DNA from: Saprolegnia diclina VS20
Lineage: Eukaryota > Oomycota > Saprolegniomycetes > Saprolegniales > Saprolegniaceae
DNA: 64,000 bases
Assembly (NCBI RefSeq): GCF_000281045.1
Contig: NW_008246070.1
Coordinates: 1,233,274-1,297,273, forward strand
Direction of reading: 5' to 3'
Shown here: positions 9,633 to 19,789 of the stretch, piece after piece
Numbering within the stretch: position 1 is the first letter of the stretch
Layout of the letters: each line of letters opens with the position of its first letter
Notes under the pieces: generated by a model
What the model was told of the DNA's origin: nothing
Databases searched by the model: none
Seen by the model: the letters and a program-made list of their open reading frames with translations, nothing else
Position numbers and translations under genes: made by a program

Positions 9633-12600
9633 ATGTGGATTTGCTCACATCCAAAATACAGTTCAGATCGAGTTCGCCTGCAACCGGTTACGCATCAAGG
9701 GAAACCGATACGAGACGACAGCGCGATGCACCATGTGGCGCCGCTCGACACGGACATTCCGGTGGCCGAAAGCTCGTGGACGCTTGTGCGGGAGGTGGTC
9801 GGCCTCGCCTACATGCTCACGTCGGTGCTCCTGGGGTTCGACTCGCTCGCGCAGTTCTTCCCCTACATGGACAACGACTACGTCTGGCCCCATTTTAGTG
9901 ACGCGCAGTACAGGACGCTCTTGACCGACATCATCAACGTACAGCTCACGTCGTCGACGCCATTAACAACGGTGGACCTGCTGAGCCCGTCCTTTGGGCT
10001 CGTGGCGAACGAGAAAGTTGGCGTCAGCTACGCATACCCGCGCATGCTCATGTACCACGACCTCACGACGCTCGAGGCCGCAGTCATCGGGCTTCGGCGC
10101 CTCGACGTTGAAGAAGTGGTGTACATGGTTGCGCAGTACTGCTGGGTCGACCTCGAGAAGCGCTGGGCCTTGTCGCACACTCTACGACGCCAGCAGCGAT
10201 GCGTCGCCCGCGACATGGCCAACGCGGCCGTCTATCTGGAGCCCATCCTTCGCAACATTGAGTATAAAGCATGGGTGCTCTCGACGCAAGGTCTCTTTAT
10301 GGCGCGCATCGGAGACGGCGTCGCAGAGCTCGATGGCGGCGATGCGTGGCTCCAGTACGTGGCCGACCACGTGCCCGCGCCTCTCGACGACGAAGTCGCT
10401 TTCTGGGTCTCGCATGGCCTCTCGCGCTTTGCGCTTCAGTACGCCAACCAGTACCAGATCGGACTCGAAGAGTCGATTACGATCGAGAACGCACTCGGGC
10501 TGCGCTACGCCTTTCGCGTGAAAACCGTGCCCTGGGCAAACCGGGGCACGCACTGGACAAGCGACTACCTCTACGCGGGTCTTCGCAACGACTTTAATGC
10601 GCTCTCGCTCAACCAAAGCCTCGTCCGGAACGCCAGCACCTTCTTTGGCGCCACGTATCCCGACTGGATGGAGTACTACAACGTCGGGTACCCTCTGAGT
10701 GCGGTCCACGGGGCCATCCACGACGTCATTGGTCCCCTCGCCTCGATCGACCTGCGCTGGATTCAGCCGCCTGACGAGATCATTGCGGCCGTGCGCCACT
10801 TTCGCTCGACCCTTCTCTCGGCCAATGCGACCGTCCACGCCGCGCTACGAGCGGTGCCCGAGATTGTTCTGCACCCGACGCCACTGGAATGGCGCGCGGC
10901 GAATCTGTCGTTTTACGGCGGAAGCCCCTTGTGCGGCTTCAAGTCGGACTTGCCGTTCGTGCAGGCGTCCTTTGGTTTCGACGATGCGTGCGAGCTTCCG
11001 CGACAGCTCGGTTTTGAGTGGCACAGCGCCAACAGTGTCTTTGCCGCCATCGCCCTCGGTGACGACCCGGTCTCGCCAGCTCTGTGCGAGCTCTGCGACG
11101 ACAGCGCCCAATGCGAGGCCGCGCTTTCGCGCACTATGCACTGCGCTTCGATGCTACCGCGTCGCCAAGAACCGCTATTGGCATCGCTGCGAGCGATCGA
11201 TCTATCACTGCTTCAGTTTGTACGCAACGGGTCGGGCGACGTGACGCTTCAAGTCCAGAGCTTCTCGTCGCCAGAGTGGAGCTTTTTAGGGCTCTTGGGC
11301 GTCTACGACTGGGTCCTCGGCAACCGCGAAGTCGTCTCGTTCGAAGGCGACAACGCCGCGTACACTCTTCTTTCGTACGCGACGACGCCACTTCGTCCGC
11401 CGGTCAACTCTGTGGGCTCCAGCGGCGTCATTCACATTTGGATGTGCGCCGGCCTTGTCTCGCTCGGCCTCGCGTTTGTCGCGGTGCTCGGACTCGTCTT
11501 TTGGCTCGCCTTTCGCCCATTGCGCTGCCATTGGTTTGTGTTTTCTCGGCTCACGAGCGCCGCTTGGCTAAGTCGCGCCCTCATTCTATTGCGAGGCGTC
11601 GCCGGCGTCCTCTGCCTCGCGACGACGCCCGTCGCTCCTGCACCCAGCGGCTTGGCCTTTACAGCGACACCTCGATCGCTGTACCTCTCGAGCCTCTTTG
11701 CCAGCGAAGCTGTCTGGATAACCTACGTGCTGCACGAAACGCTGCATCCCTTCTCGGGCATCTACACGCGCTTGTATGCTCCACTCAGTTCTTTTGTTGC
11801 GTGGCTCGCCCTTCTGGTCCTCGATGCGGTGAGCCCCGTTGCGATCACTGCAGGTCTCGACCGACAGTGCTACTCGATCAACATGGACTACAACGTCTAC
11901 TGCACGAGCGGCAGCATCCAAATTGGCAGTCGCGCCAGGACGCTGACGAATTTCGCGATCCTCGTCGCGTCCGTGGTAGGTGGGCTAACCCTCGTTAATG
12001 TGCGGAAGCGCAGCAGCATCGAGCTCGACGACGTGCCGAGCTTCCTTCTCTCCTCAGCGTCGGTGGCTTTTCTCGCCCACCACAGCCACGGCCGCGTGAC
12101 CGAGTCCTTCGATGTGGTCACCGCTGCCATGATGGGCCTCGTACGCTTCTCCAACTGCTACTTTGACACCAAGCTATGGCGCATCGTGGACCGTGAGCTG
12201 CTGCCGTCTGCAAGTCGACACAAGCGACACCGTCTTGTCTTGCCGCTCGCGTTGACGCCGCTTTCGCCGCGTTTACGACCCGCCACTGCGCCCGAATCCT
12301 GCCTTCAGCGTCTCAAGCGCCGGTACCGCAAATCGATTGTCGTCCTTGGCATTCTCTACGCGAGTCTGAGCCTCGCGAGCAACGTCGCGTATCTCACGGT
12401 CGCGCAGGCCTTTTTAACCAACGACTTTGGCTGGGCGGGCTTCAACAGCTCGGGAATGCACGCTTTCTTGGCCAATACGTTCAACCACGCGCTCGTGCTC
12501 TCATCGGAGCCAGCGATGTTCAATGTGACGACGCCGGCCATCGCCGATATTGCCCAGCGCTACAACGGGTCGTCGTCGCCGTCGATCGTCTGGAGCTACA

Positions 12601-14981
12601 CGGCCGCGCGTCGGGCGCTCGCGAGCCCGACAACACCGCTGGATCAAATCATCGCGGGGCTTCGCGCCATGAACCCGTGCATGCTGCCATGGATGTATAC
12701 GCAGTACTGCTGGCTCGATTGGCAGCGCAATTGGGAAATGGCCAGCTCCCGCGCACGCCAAGTGCGCTGCGAACTGCAAATAACCAACGGTGCCATGTAC
12801 CTCGAGAGCGCACTGCGCAACCTGCGAGACTGGGACGCGTGGGACGCTTGTTGGGGCACGTCCTTTGACATTGGCTTTGCGCGGCACTTGAAACAGTCAG
12901 CAAACGGTCAACATTGGCTCGAGACCATCCGCGTCAACACGACCATACACGATGAAGTCGCTGCGTGGAAGCACGCCAACCTCGTCGGATTTTCGCTGCA
13001 GTGGCAAAACTACAAGACGATGGGCTTCTCAGACGCCTTTACCATCACGTCGGCACTTGGGTACACAGCTCCACTCTCGCTCGCGTCGTCGGATGGGAGC
13101 TACCACCTCCAAGAGCAAACCACCCACCGCATGTACTGGACTGTCGCGAGCGATTTATGGGCGATTGCGACCAACTCGACAGTCCTGGGCGGCCGCAGTC
13201 TGCTTCGCGCGAGCCCCAACTTTGCCTTTGCCAACGTGACGGCCGAGACCGCGCTGCTCCAAAACCTCACGCTCCTCTCGCCGCTCAACGCCGGTCTTGT
13301 TGCAGTCCAGTCGAGTCTTGGACCGTTTGGCAACATCGACACGCAGTACGTGCTACCGCCAACGTCTCTCATAGCGCTCTATCGCGGGTTTAGCGCCGCG
13401 CTTGCGACACTGCTCGTGCAAAATGATTCTGCACAAGCGGCGTACACGTCGCTGCCGCCGTGGGCGACGCTCTACCCCGTGCCGTCCAGCTTGATGCGCA
13501 ATGGTCTTAGCATCGTTATTATTGGCGCCAACGTCATGTGCGGCACGGACGTGCCCGCGTACGCGCCCATCTATGGTCTCTTTCGCTTCTACGGCGCGGC
13601 CAGCGCGTGCCATGCCAACTTTATAGAGGCAATGCAGCCAACACTGCCGCAATTGCTATTTGGGTTTCTTGCCTTTGATGCGACGCTGCAACTCGACGTC
13701 GTTGACGACTTGACGGCCATTTGCGCGCTCGATGGTTACGGTGGCTCGGGCTGCAACACGACGTATCGGACGCTCTTTGATTTTTTAGAGTGCCACGTCA
13801 CGGCGTTTCAAACGCTGTCGAATCTGGCGGTCGCGACGCGCGCCGACGTGGCGGCCATGGACGTCAACGTGATGCAGTTCGTCGCAGGCGACGGTATCGC
13901 CGACGCTTCTGTCGGCATCTTTCGCATGCAACTTCTCGAGCCCGACGACCGACATTGGGCGTTCTACGGCTGGTGCTTTCTCTACGAGTGGGCACTCGGC
14001 TTGCGCGAGGTCGTTGCGTTTGCAGGCGATCGAGGCAACTTTTCGCTTCTTTCGTCGCACGTCGACGCGCAACACATGCGGCCAAACCCGTCCGAAGTGC
14101 CCGTGAGCTTCTCGCTGCTCTGCAAAGCGTTCAACTTTTACGTCTCGTGGGTGCTCATCTGCGTCGCATCGCTCGTTGCTGTCTCGGCGCTTGTCCGCGG
14201 CGGCGCCGTCGAAGGCGTCAACTTCTTTTGCCTCAATCGGGTTGTTGGCCACGTCTGGGCTGGCCGCACGTTTCTGATCGTGCGCAGTGTCTCGGCTATC
14301 TGGCTCCTCACGACAAGCCCCTTGTACTTGGCGTCGACCGGCATCGCTACGACGATGGTCGCACCGTCGCTCTTCTGGTACGACAATATACTCGCGGCAT
14401 CAGAAGTCTCGTGGCTCGTCTACGTCCTCAACGACGTGTTTACGGTCGTGTCGCGCCAGCACACCGCACTCTACGCGAGCAAATCGTCGCTCCTCACGTC
14501 GCTGCTTGTCTCGCTCTGGACGTTTCTCTCGCCCCAGCGCTGCGAGGTGAACATTGCGCGCCACTGCGTGCATGTGGATATGGACTTTGCGCTCGATTGC
14601 AGTAGCGTCAACGTTCACGTGGGCAGTCTTCGTCGGCTCGGTGGCGTCTTGGGCTTGGCTGTCGGCAGCATTCTCGGCTGCTTCCTCTTTGGTCGGTACG
14701 TCTATGCGCCAAACGAACCGCCCATCGCTGTGCGCTCGTGGCTCTTGAGCGCACAGAGCTACTACTTGCTTGATTTCACCAACTGGGTCTTCCTCGACGA
14801 GTACTACCTCGATACGACGTCGGCGATGATGGCCGGCATCCTATCGTTTGTGTACAACGGCCGACGGTATGTGTTTGACATCAAGATGTGGCGGCTCGTA
14901 TCGCTGCCGCATAACCCCATCTCGCTCTGGGAGACTGACGCGCGCCGCTTCCGGCACGCCATCCCGCTTTCCCGTATTTAG
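9633..14981 (+). CDS. Large multi-pass membrane protein with two homologous halves, function unknown
   Basis: Uninterrupted 1782-residue frame, the longest in the window and intronless. I do not recognise a named family. Each half (about residues 30-900 and 905-1782) has a long extracellular-looking region with many Asn-x-Ser/Thr sites, then a group of about five hydrophobic segments. Paired landmarks are QYCWVDLEKRW/QYCWLDWQRNW, YDWVLGNREVVSFEGD/YEWALGLREVVAFAGD, SEAVWITYVLHETL/SEVSWLVYVLNDVF and FDTKLWRIVD/FDIKMWRLVS. An extra TM segment (about residues 900-925) joins the halves. The ATG at 9633 is the first; Met at about 9727 (MHHVAPLDTD) is an alternative start. Looks like a lineage-specific surface or transport protein; role unknown. 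Confidence 0.85.
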   Translation: MWICSHPKYSSDRVRLQPVTHQGKPIRDDSAMHHVAPLDTDIPVAESSWTLVREVVGLAYMLTSVLLGFDSLAQFFPYMDNDYVWPHFSDAQYRTLLTDIINVQLTSSTPLTTVDLLSPSFGLVANEKVGVSYAYPRMLMYHDLTTLEAAVIGLRRLDVEEVVYMVAQYCWVDLEKRWALSHTLRRQQRCVARDMANAAVYLEPILRNIEYKAWVLSTQGLFMARIGDGVAELDGGDAWLQYVADHVPAPLDDEVAFWVSHGLSRFALQYANQYQIGLEESITIENALGLRYAFRVKTVPWANRGTHWTSDYLYAGLRNDFNALSLNQSLVRNASTFFGATYPDWMEYYNVGYPLSAVHGAIHDVIGPLASIDLRWIQPPDEIIAAVRHFRSTLLSANATVHAALRAVPEIVLHPTPLEWRAANLSFYGGSPLCGFKSDLPFVQASFGFDDACELPRQLGFEWHSANSVFAAIALGDDPVSPALCELCDDSAQCEAALSRTMHCASMLPRRQEPLLASLRAIDLSLLQFVRNGSGDVTLQVQSFSSPEWSFLGLLGVYDWVLGNREVVSFEGDNAAYTLLSYATTPLRPPVNSVGSSGVIHIWMCAGLVSLGLAFVAVLGLVFWLAFRPLRCHWFVFSRLTSAAWLSRALILLRGVAGVLCLATTPVAPAPSGLAFTATPRSLYLSSLFASEAVWITYVLHETLHPFSGIYTRLYAPLSSFVAWLALLVLDAVSPVAITAGLDRQCYSINMDYNVYCTSGSIQIGSRARTLTNFAILVASVVGGLTLVNVRKRSSIELDDVPSFLLSSASVAFLAHHSHGRVTESFDVVTAAMMGLVRFSNCYFDTKLWRIVDRELLPSASRHKRHRLVLPLALTPLSPRLRPATAPESCLQRLKRRYRKSIVVLGILYASLSLASNVAYLTVAQAFLTNDFGWAGFNSSGMHAFLANTFNHALVLSSEPAMFNVTTPAIADIAQRYNGSSSPSIVWSYTAARRALASPTTPLDQIIAGLRAMNPCMLPWMYTQYCWLDWQRNWEMASSRARQVRCELQITNGAMYLESALRNLRDWDAWDACWGTSFDIGFARHLKQSANGQHWLETIRVNTTIHDEVAAWKHANLVGFSLQWQNYKTMGFSDAFTITSALGYTAPLSLASSDGSYHLQEQTTHRMYWTVASDLWAIATNSTVLGGRSLLRASPNFAFANVTAETALLQNLTLLSPLNAGLVAVQSSLGPFGNIDTQYVLPPTSLIALYRGFSAALATLLVQNDSAQAAYTSLPPWATLYPVPSSLMRNGLSIVIIGANVMCGTDVPAYAPIYGLFRFYGAASACHANFIEAMQPTLPQLLFGFLAFDATLQLDVVDDLTAICALDGYGGSGCNTTYRTLFDFLECHVTAFQTLSNLAVATRADVAAMDVNVMQFVAGDGIADASVGIFRMQLLEPDDRHWAFYGWCFLYEWALGLREVVAFAGDRGNFSLLSSHVDAQHMRPNPSEVPVSFSLLCKAFNFYVSWVLICVASLVAVSALVRGGAVEGVNFFCLNRVVGHVWAGRTFLIVRSVSAIWLLTTSPLYLASTGIATTMVAPSLFWYDNILAASEVSWLVYVLNDVFTVVSRQHTALYASKSSLLTSLLVSLWTFLSPQRCEVNIARHCVHVDMDFALDCSSVNVHVGSLRRLGGVLGLAVGSILGCFLFGRYVYAPNEPPIAVRSWLLSAQSYYLLDFTNWVFLDEYYLDTTSAMMAGILSFVYNGRRYVFDIKMWRLVSLPHNPISLWETDARRFRHAIPLSRI

Positions 14982-15204
14982 CGGACGTCACCGATTATGT
15001 CGGGACAATCGGCCCGAAATCGCAGCAAAATGAACCGAATTGCGTCACATACCCATCGAGTTGCGTTGTTTTACAGTGCACCTACTTGGCTTATCCAAAG
15101 AGGAACCCGAGGGTGAGGTTGTTGAGACCCGTGAGCGACGCCGGCAACAACTCGGCGCTCGTGGCCAAGCGCGTTGTGACCTATGCCCCCATATTCATTA
15201 GTAC

Positions 15205-16436
15205 CTATTTGTACATGCTTGCAAGCACCGTCTCGAGGAGGTCGGACGGAAACGCGAGCTCCTTTGTGGGCAAGCGGTCGTCGGCGACCGGCGTCGTCGT
15301 GAAGAGCACCTTGACGACATTCTGGGCCGCGCTCCTGTCCGACGTCTGGATCGTCGCGTCCCAGCTCAACACCTGCAGCGCAAGGGGCACATTGGGCGCG
15401 TCCGCATCGCTGGGCACGAGGTCGAAGCGGAAGAAGCCTTCCGACTCGATGACCTCGAGGAGCTTGGTCACAATCACACTGTCGCTCGAGTACGCGTCAA
15501 AGATGTCGTTGGCTTGCAACAGGTACTTTTGCAACGTAATGCCAATCGAAGGGTCGTCTTGGGACCCGAGGACCGTGTGGCAGCGCATGCAACGGACGCT
15601 CGCCATGTGACGCTCCATCTCTGCGTGCACGTTCTCGGGGTGCACGAGGAGGTCCGACTGTCCGACGTACACGCGGTCGAGCGCGGCGTGGATCCCGTCC
15701 TTGGGAATATGCTCGAACGCGCCTTCGGCCGCGCCCCAAAAGTCGACCATCTCCATCCAGTTGGACGACGGTAGCGGCAGCACCTTGTTGAACGGCCGGT
15801 CGACGTTTGAGATGACTTGGCCGCAGCACCGGCACTGGAGCTCGGTATAATTGCGCACCTATATGCGATACGACTCGGTGTGTGGACACGAGATAGTATG
15901 GTGCGTACATCAAGCTCAGCACGCGACAAAGTCCGGGCCGCCATGCCAGCCGTCATGGCTGTCTTGCGGTCTTCTTTGGCGGCGCTTGTCAGCGGCAGAC
16001 GCAAATGAACGTGGTCCTTTTGCACACGCACCGAGCTGTACTTGGGGTCGACGGCGTACGCGAGCGTGGCCTTGAAAATTGTCGTGTCCTGCACGCGGAG
16101 CTGGATTCCGTGCTTTGAGGCATTAGTCACGAGCGTCGGCGTCGCGCCCTCGAGCGCAATGTGCACGTAGCACTGGTAGCAGCCGATATTGGCCTGGAAC
16201 TCGATGACAAACTCGGGCGCGTGCAGCACCTTGGCTAGAGTCGCGTCGAGCTGGCTCGAGAGGGCGTCCACATCGTGGCCGTAGGCTTGCCGTGCCTCAT
16301 TCGCCTGGGCGTAGTCAGCCCGCGCGTCTTCCACGACGCTTCGCGCAAGCTCGCACTGCTCGCGAGCAGCGGCCACAGCGCGCTTGGCGTCCTCCATCTC
16401 CTGCAGGAGCGCGGACGCGCTGAGCTTCGTTGCCAT
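15205..16436 (-). CDS. UBE3D-like E3 ubiquitin-protein ligase (HECT_2 family)
   Basis: UBE3D proteins bind E2 enzymes through an atypical HECT-like domain. The start at 16436 gives MATKLSASALLQEMEDAKRA, a predicted coiled coil, followed by a beta-rich region. A short intron (GTACG...ATATAG) joins AELD to VRNYTELQCRCCGQVIS. Family signatures are CRCCGQ, the VLPLPSSNWMEMVDFW block, and a second Cys pair VRCMRCHTVLG. About 390 residues, matching human UBE3D in length. The upstream in-frame Met at 16484 is not favoured. Ligase activity is inferred from family. Confidence 0.82.
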
Positions 16437-16450
16437 CGAGCGAATCCGAA

Positions 16451-16476
16451 AATGCCGTCTTTTGATTCGGCAAAAT
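16451..16476. promoter_or_regulatory. Shared 26-bp promoter-like motif, copy A
   Basis: AATGCCGTCTTTTGATTCGG followed by CAAAAT, immediately upstream of the UBE3D-like start codon and next to CCAAT boxes. A near-identical 26-mer lies at 32685-32710. Function inferred only from repetition and position. Confidence 0.35.
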
Positions 16477-16688
16477 GGAACCAATCGACGAGAACCTTCG
16501 ATGGTATTTAGCCAATCATATGGCCGAGAATGGAAGATCGCAAATCTTGCTTGCTGCAGAACCGGGGGCGCGAGCCAGCGACGCTAGCCCACCACACGAC
16601 TCATGCGCATCAACTCTATTGCTGGCTGAAGGTCTATGGGTCGCGCTGTCTATATGCGCTACTGCGATGACCAAGTCCTCTTGTTGGT

Positions 16689-18194
16689 TTAAGACGCAAG
16701 ACGCTCCTTTGGGAGGTTGGCGAGCGTGTCGAGGCGAGCAATGATGAGCGTGCACATGCTGTGCCATGCTTGGCGCTCGTAGAGCGCTGCCACGTCTTTT
16801 CCAAAGATGTCGCTGAGCTCCAACAGAGTAAGCTCGACGCGCAGTCGATTGTCTTCGGGCACTTGCGCCGCAATGTCGACAATGACGCCACCCGAAGTCT
16901 TGCCCGAAAGCGAGAGCGCCACGGCGTACTCGAGGTCGTGGCAAACCCACGTACACTGAAGCAGATCCACATCACCTTCATCGAGCTGGTCGAGGAGCTC
17001 GCGCGAGTCGCGGTCCTTCCCGTCCATGATACGCTGCATCCACGCACAGAGCAAGTCGGCGCCTCGCCCGAGCGACTCGGGGCGGAAGAGCGGATCCGAC
17101 GCCATTGGTTGTTGCAAGAGAAACGGGGCAAGCATCGTGCATTTGAGCTCAAAGTCAGGCGATGCCGATGCCTCGTCCACCTTGCGGAGGGTACGGAGCA
17201 CGCGGTGGCCGTGGCGGTAATACAGCCGTAGGCTCGACCAAGAGATGTCTCGCGGTGTCAACACACCCGGCGTCACGAGCAGGTAGACCATGGTAAGCAC
17301 AAACTGCACAGATCGCGACGGCGCTTCGATGTCTGAGAGCTGCGAAATATCCTCGCTGGTCGCCGTGATCGCATCGACTGTCATTGACGCCAGCGCACGC
17401 GTCGTCATGTGCTGCTGGCGCGCCGACAGCACCGGCGTCAAGAGGCCGGGGCGTTCGATTACCAAGTCCACGGGCCGGAATCGCTCAAATGGCATCATCA
17501 CCGTCGCCAGCGGGTGGTGTCGAGGCGACGTCGGCTTGTGCGGTGTGACGGGTCTCTGCGGCGAAATGCCATCGCGGGACGAGCTTTGTTTGGTGCGGGG
17601 CACCTCGGTATCGACAAACGCCTCGGTATCAACAAACGCCCAGCACCACGACAGAAAGTGGTCTGCCCACAGAGCACGGGCATTGGGCTCGTCCAAGCAC
17701 TCGCTTGGGTTGAAGGGCGGCGGCGGCGTCGCGTGCAGCGTCGCAACGCGCTTTCGGGCAGCCGCGGCGAGCATGAGCGGGTTTTGCCCCATTGTCTGCG
17801 GTGCAATGCCCAACGCTAGCACGAGCCACTTGGCGCCATGGAGAAAGTTCATGTCTGTCTTCATACGCTGCGTATAGCTCTCACCGTTGTACCAATACGG
17901 GCGCGGCGAGCCCTACAGCCCAATAATGAGTTGCGCGACCGCGTGAGGTTGAAGTACCGCGTGCCATGCGTAGAGCTGCAGAAGCAGCTGCGTCGAGGCG
18001 TCGCGGACGTGGACGAGCAGCTTGAGCATCGCAAAGTGCTGTCCCTGCTCGACGCTGCCAGAGTCGAGGAGAGAGTGAACTTGGGTGACCAGCTCTTCTC
18101 GCTTTGCAATCCACTTGGCCACCGCCGCGTCGTCCTCCGTGCGCGCGACAACGCGGTGGGTTCGTGGCGACGCTTGCCGGGCTCGGATGTCCAT
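16689..18194 (-). CDS. Uncharacterised protein, two exons
   Basis: I do not recognise this family. Exon 1 (MDIRARQASPRTHR...) is helical and ends LYAWHA. A short intron ending GGGCTGTAG joins it in frame to GSPRPYWYNGESYTQRMKTD and a long second exon of about 400 residues. The second exon has a proline-rich stretch (ATPPPPFNP), a basic/proline region, and a C-terminal all-helical segment with many Leu and acidic residues, ending LPKERLAS. No signal peptide, TM segment or catalytic motif visible. The clean splice and even codon use across both exons support a real gene. Likely soluble. Confidence 0.7.
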
Positions 18195-18283
18195 TGTGAT
18201 CTTCCAGCAGCCAAAACGGTTATTTTTTGCACGATGACGCAATTCGAAATGTATCAAATTAGGCGTTTACATGCAGCATGCAA

Positions 18284-19352
18284 TTAGGCCAGCGAAGGGT
18301 ACGACGCGTCGGACGCAACGCCGCAGGTGCCGTTGAGCGTCGCCGCGCGCTGCAGCTGCATGAAGCCATGGTCGCCCCAGCCGACGCCCCACGAGTTTTG
18401 AATGCGCCAGTAGGCGCCATTTGCCGAGTCGCTGTAGCCGACGACCACAACCGCATGGTCCAAGTCGGTCGTCGAGCACGAGGCGAGGATTCCGCTCTTG
18501 TACTGCTTCCACTCTTCGTTGCCAGCAGCGACGCCGACGATGATGGGCTGGCGCGCCACAGCACCTTGCAAGCTTGCTTCGCCCACGGGCACGGCCACCG
18601 ATTGGAGCGACGTCGTCCGCGTTGGCACGCAGCTCGTCGCTGTGCACGTCTCGTCGTTGCCTGAGGTCCCCGAGACATATGGGTAGTCCTTCCCGCGACA
18701 CAAGCCGTTCTTGGCGATGTACTCGATGGCTTTGGAGGGATACCCGCCTTGGCAGCCCAAGTTTCCTACGAGAGGCAAGAGTAGGTCTAGACACCAAAGT
18801 ACGTGGCAGCGTACCGGACGCCTTGTCGCAGCTCGTGAGGTGCTGCTCCGAGAGCTTGACGAGCGCGTTGGTCGGTGAAGCCAGGCACGTGGCACTTTCC
18901 AAAGCGAGGACGGTCGCAAATGCCCAGCAGCTCCCGCAGTTCCCTTGCTGCTGCACTGCGCTCACGCACGAGGACTTTTTTGTCCAATCGATGGTTGCCG
19001 GCAGCACCGTGGTGCTGTTTGCATCCGAGGTGCGCGCATTGGAACGCGGCGCCGGTCGCGACGACCGGACATAGGCCGCAAACTCGGGCACCGTGAGGAG
19101 CGTAAACGGCGAGTCGAGCGAAAAGTGCGCGTTCGGGTGCAGGACGTTGAGGCGCGCAATGTCCATCTTGGTGGCGTAAAAGCGACGGAGCTCGTCGTCA
19201 GCGTCGCTCTTCAAGAAGCCGTGAGCGCGCGCAATGCTGCCTGCGCGGCTCGCCTTCCACTCTGCGAGCTCGGCCTCGAGCGCGATTGGGTCGTAGCTGC
19301 CAAGCACCGACGGCACGAGAAGCGCACACGTGAGCAGGGCGAACGAGAGCAT
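18284..19352 (-). CDS. Secreted papain-family cysteine protease (C1A)
   Basis: Secreted or lysosomal endopeptidase. The start at 19352 gives an N-terminal signal peptide (MLSFALLTCALLVPSVLGS), then an inhibitory prodomain (about residues 20-120) and mature enzyme beginning near LPATIDWTKK. Catalytic set is complete: oxyanion Gln and nucleophile Cys in VQQQGNCGSCWAFA, His in DLDHAVVVVGY, Asn in IQNSWGVGWGDHG. A short intron (GTACG...TCGTAG) lies between CDKAS and NLGCQGGYPSKA. About 335 residues, usual for cathepsins. The start is preferred over the upstream Met at 19532 because only it begins with a signal peptide. Confidence 0.93.
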
Positions 19353-19789
19353 GGTTGCAGAGCAGGACAATTGGAGAATGAAAACTTGACGCTCGAATGA
19401 AGCTGTAGCCGGACCAACGCCGGTGGACGATGCCAGTTGCCGCAGTGTGGCGCAAGGGAGGGCATAGCAGCTCGTCTGAGAACGAACGCATCCTTGGGCC
19501 ACATCGCGTTGCCCTGGCGTGAGCCAAGGCACTGCACGTCGAGCGTATGGTCCAACAGGAGCGGTTGGCTTTCCATGCTGGTCAGCCGATCAGATTGCAG
19601 CTCGATAATCGACTAACTAGCTCAGGTTGAATCGTCACAAATGTACACATGACCTTGCAGCTGGAAGATGCGCCAAGGTTGGTCTACCTTGTTCGAGCAA
19701 TCCAGCGGAGCGGAATCTTATTTTCGCTTGGCGTATTTGAAATGGTAAGAAATCAACGATTCACAATATAGTCTTTTTAACGCAGTCGG
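19353..19789. other. Intergenic
   Basis: Upstream of the protease and downstream of acyl-CoA oxidase. AT-rich near 19700-19780. No gene recognised. Confidence 0.45.
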
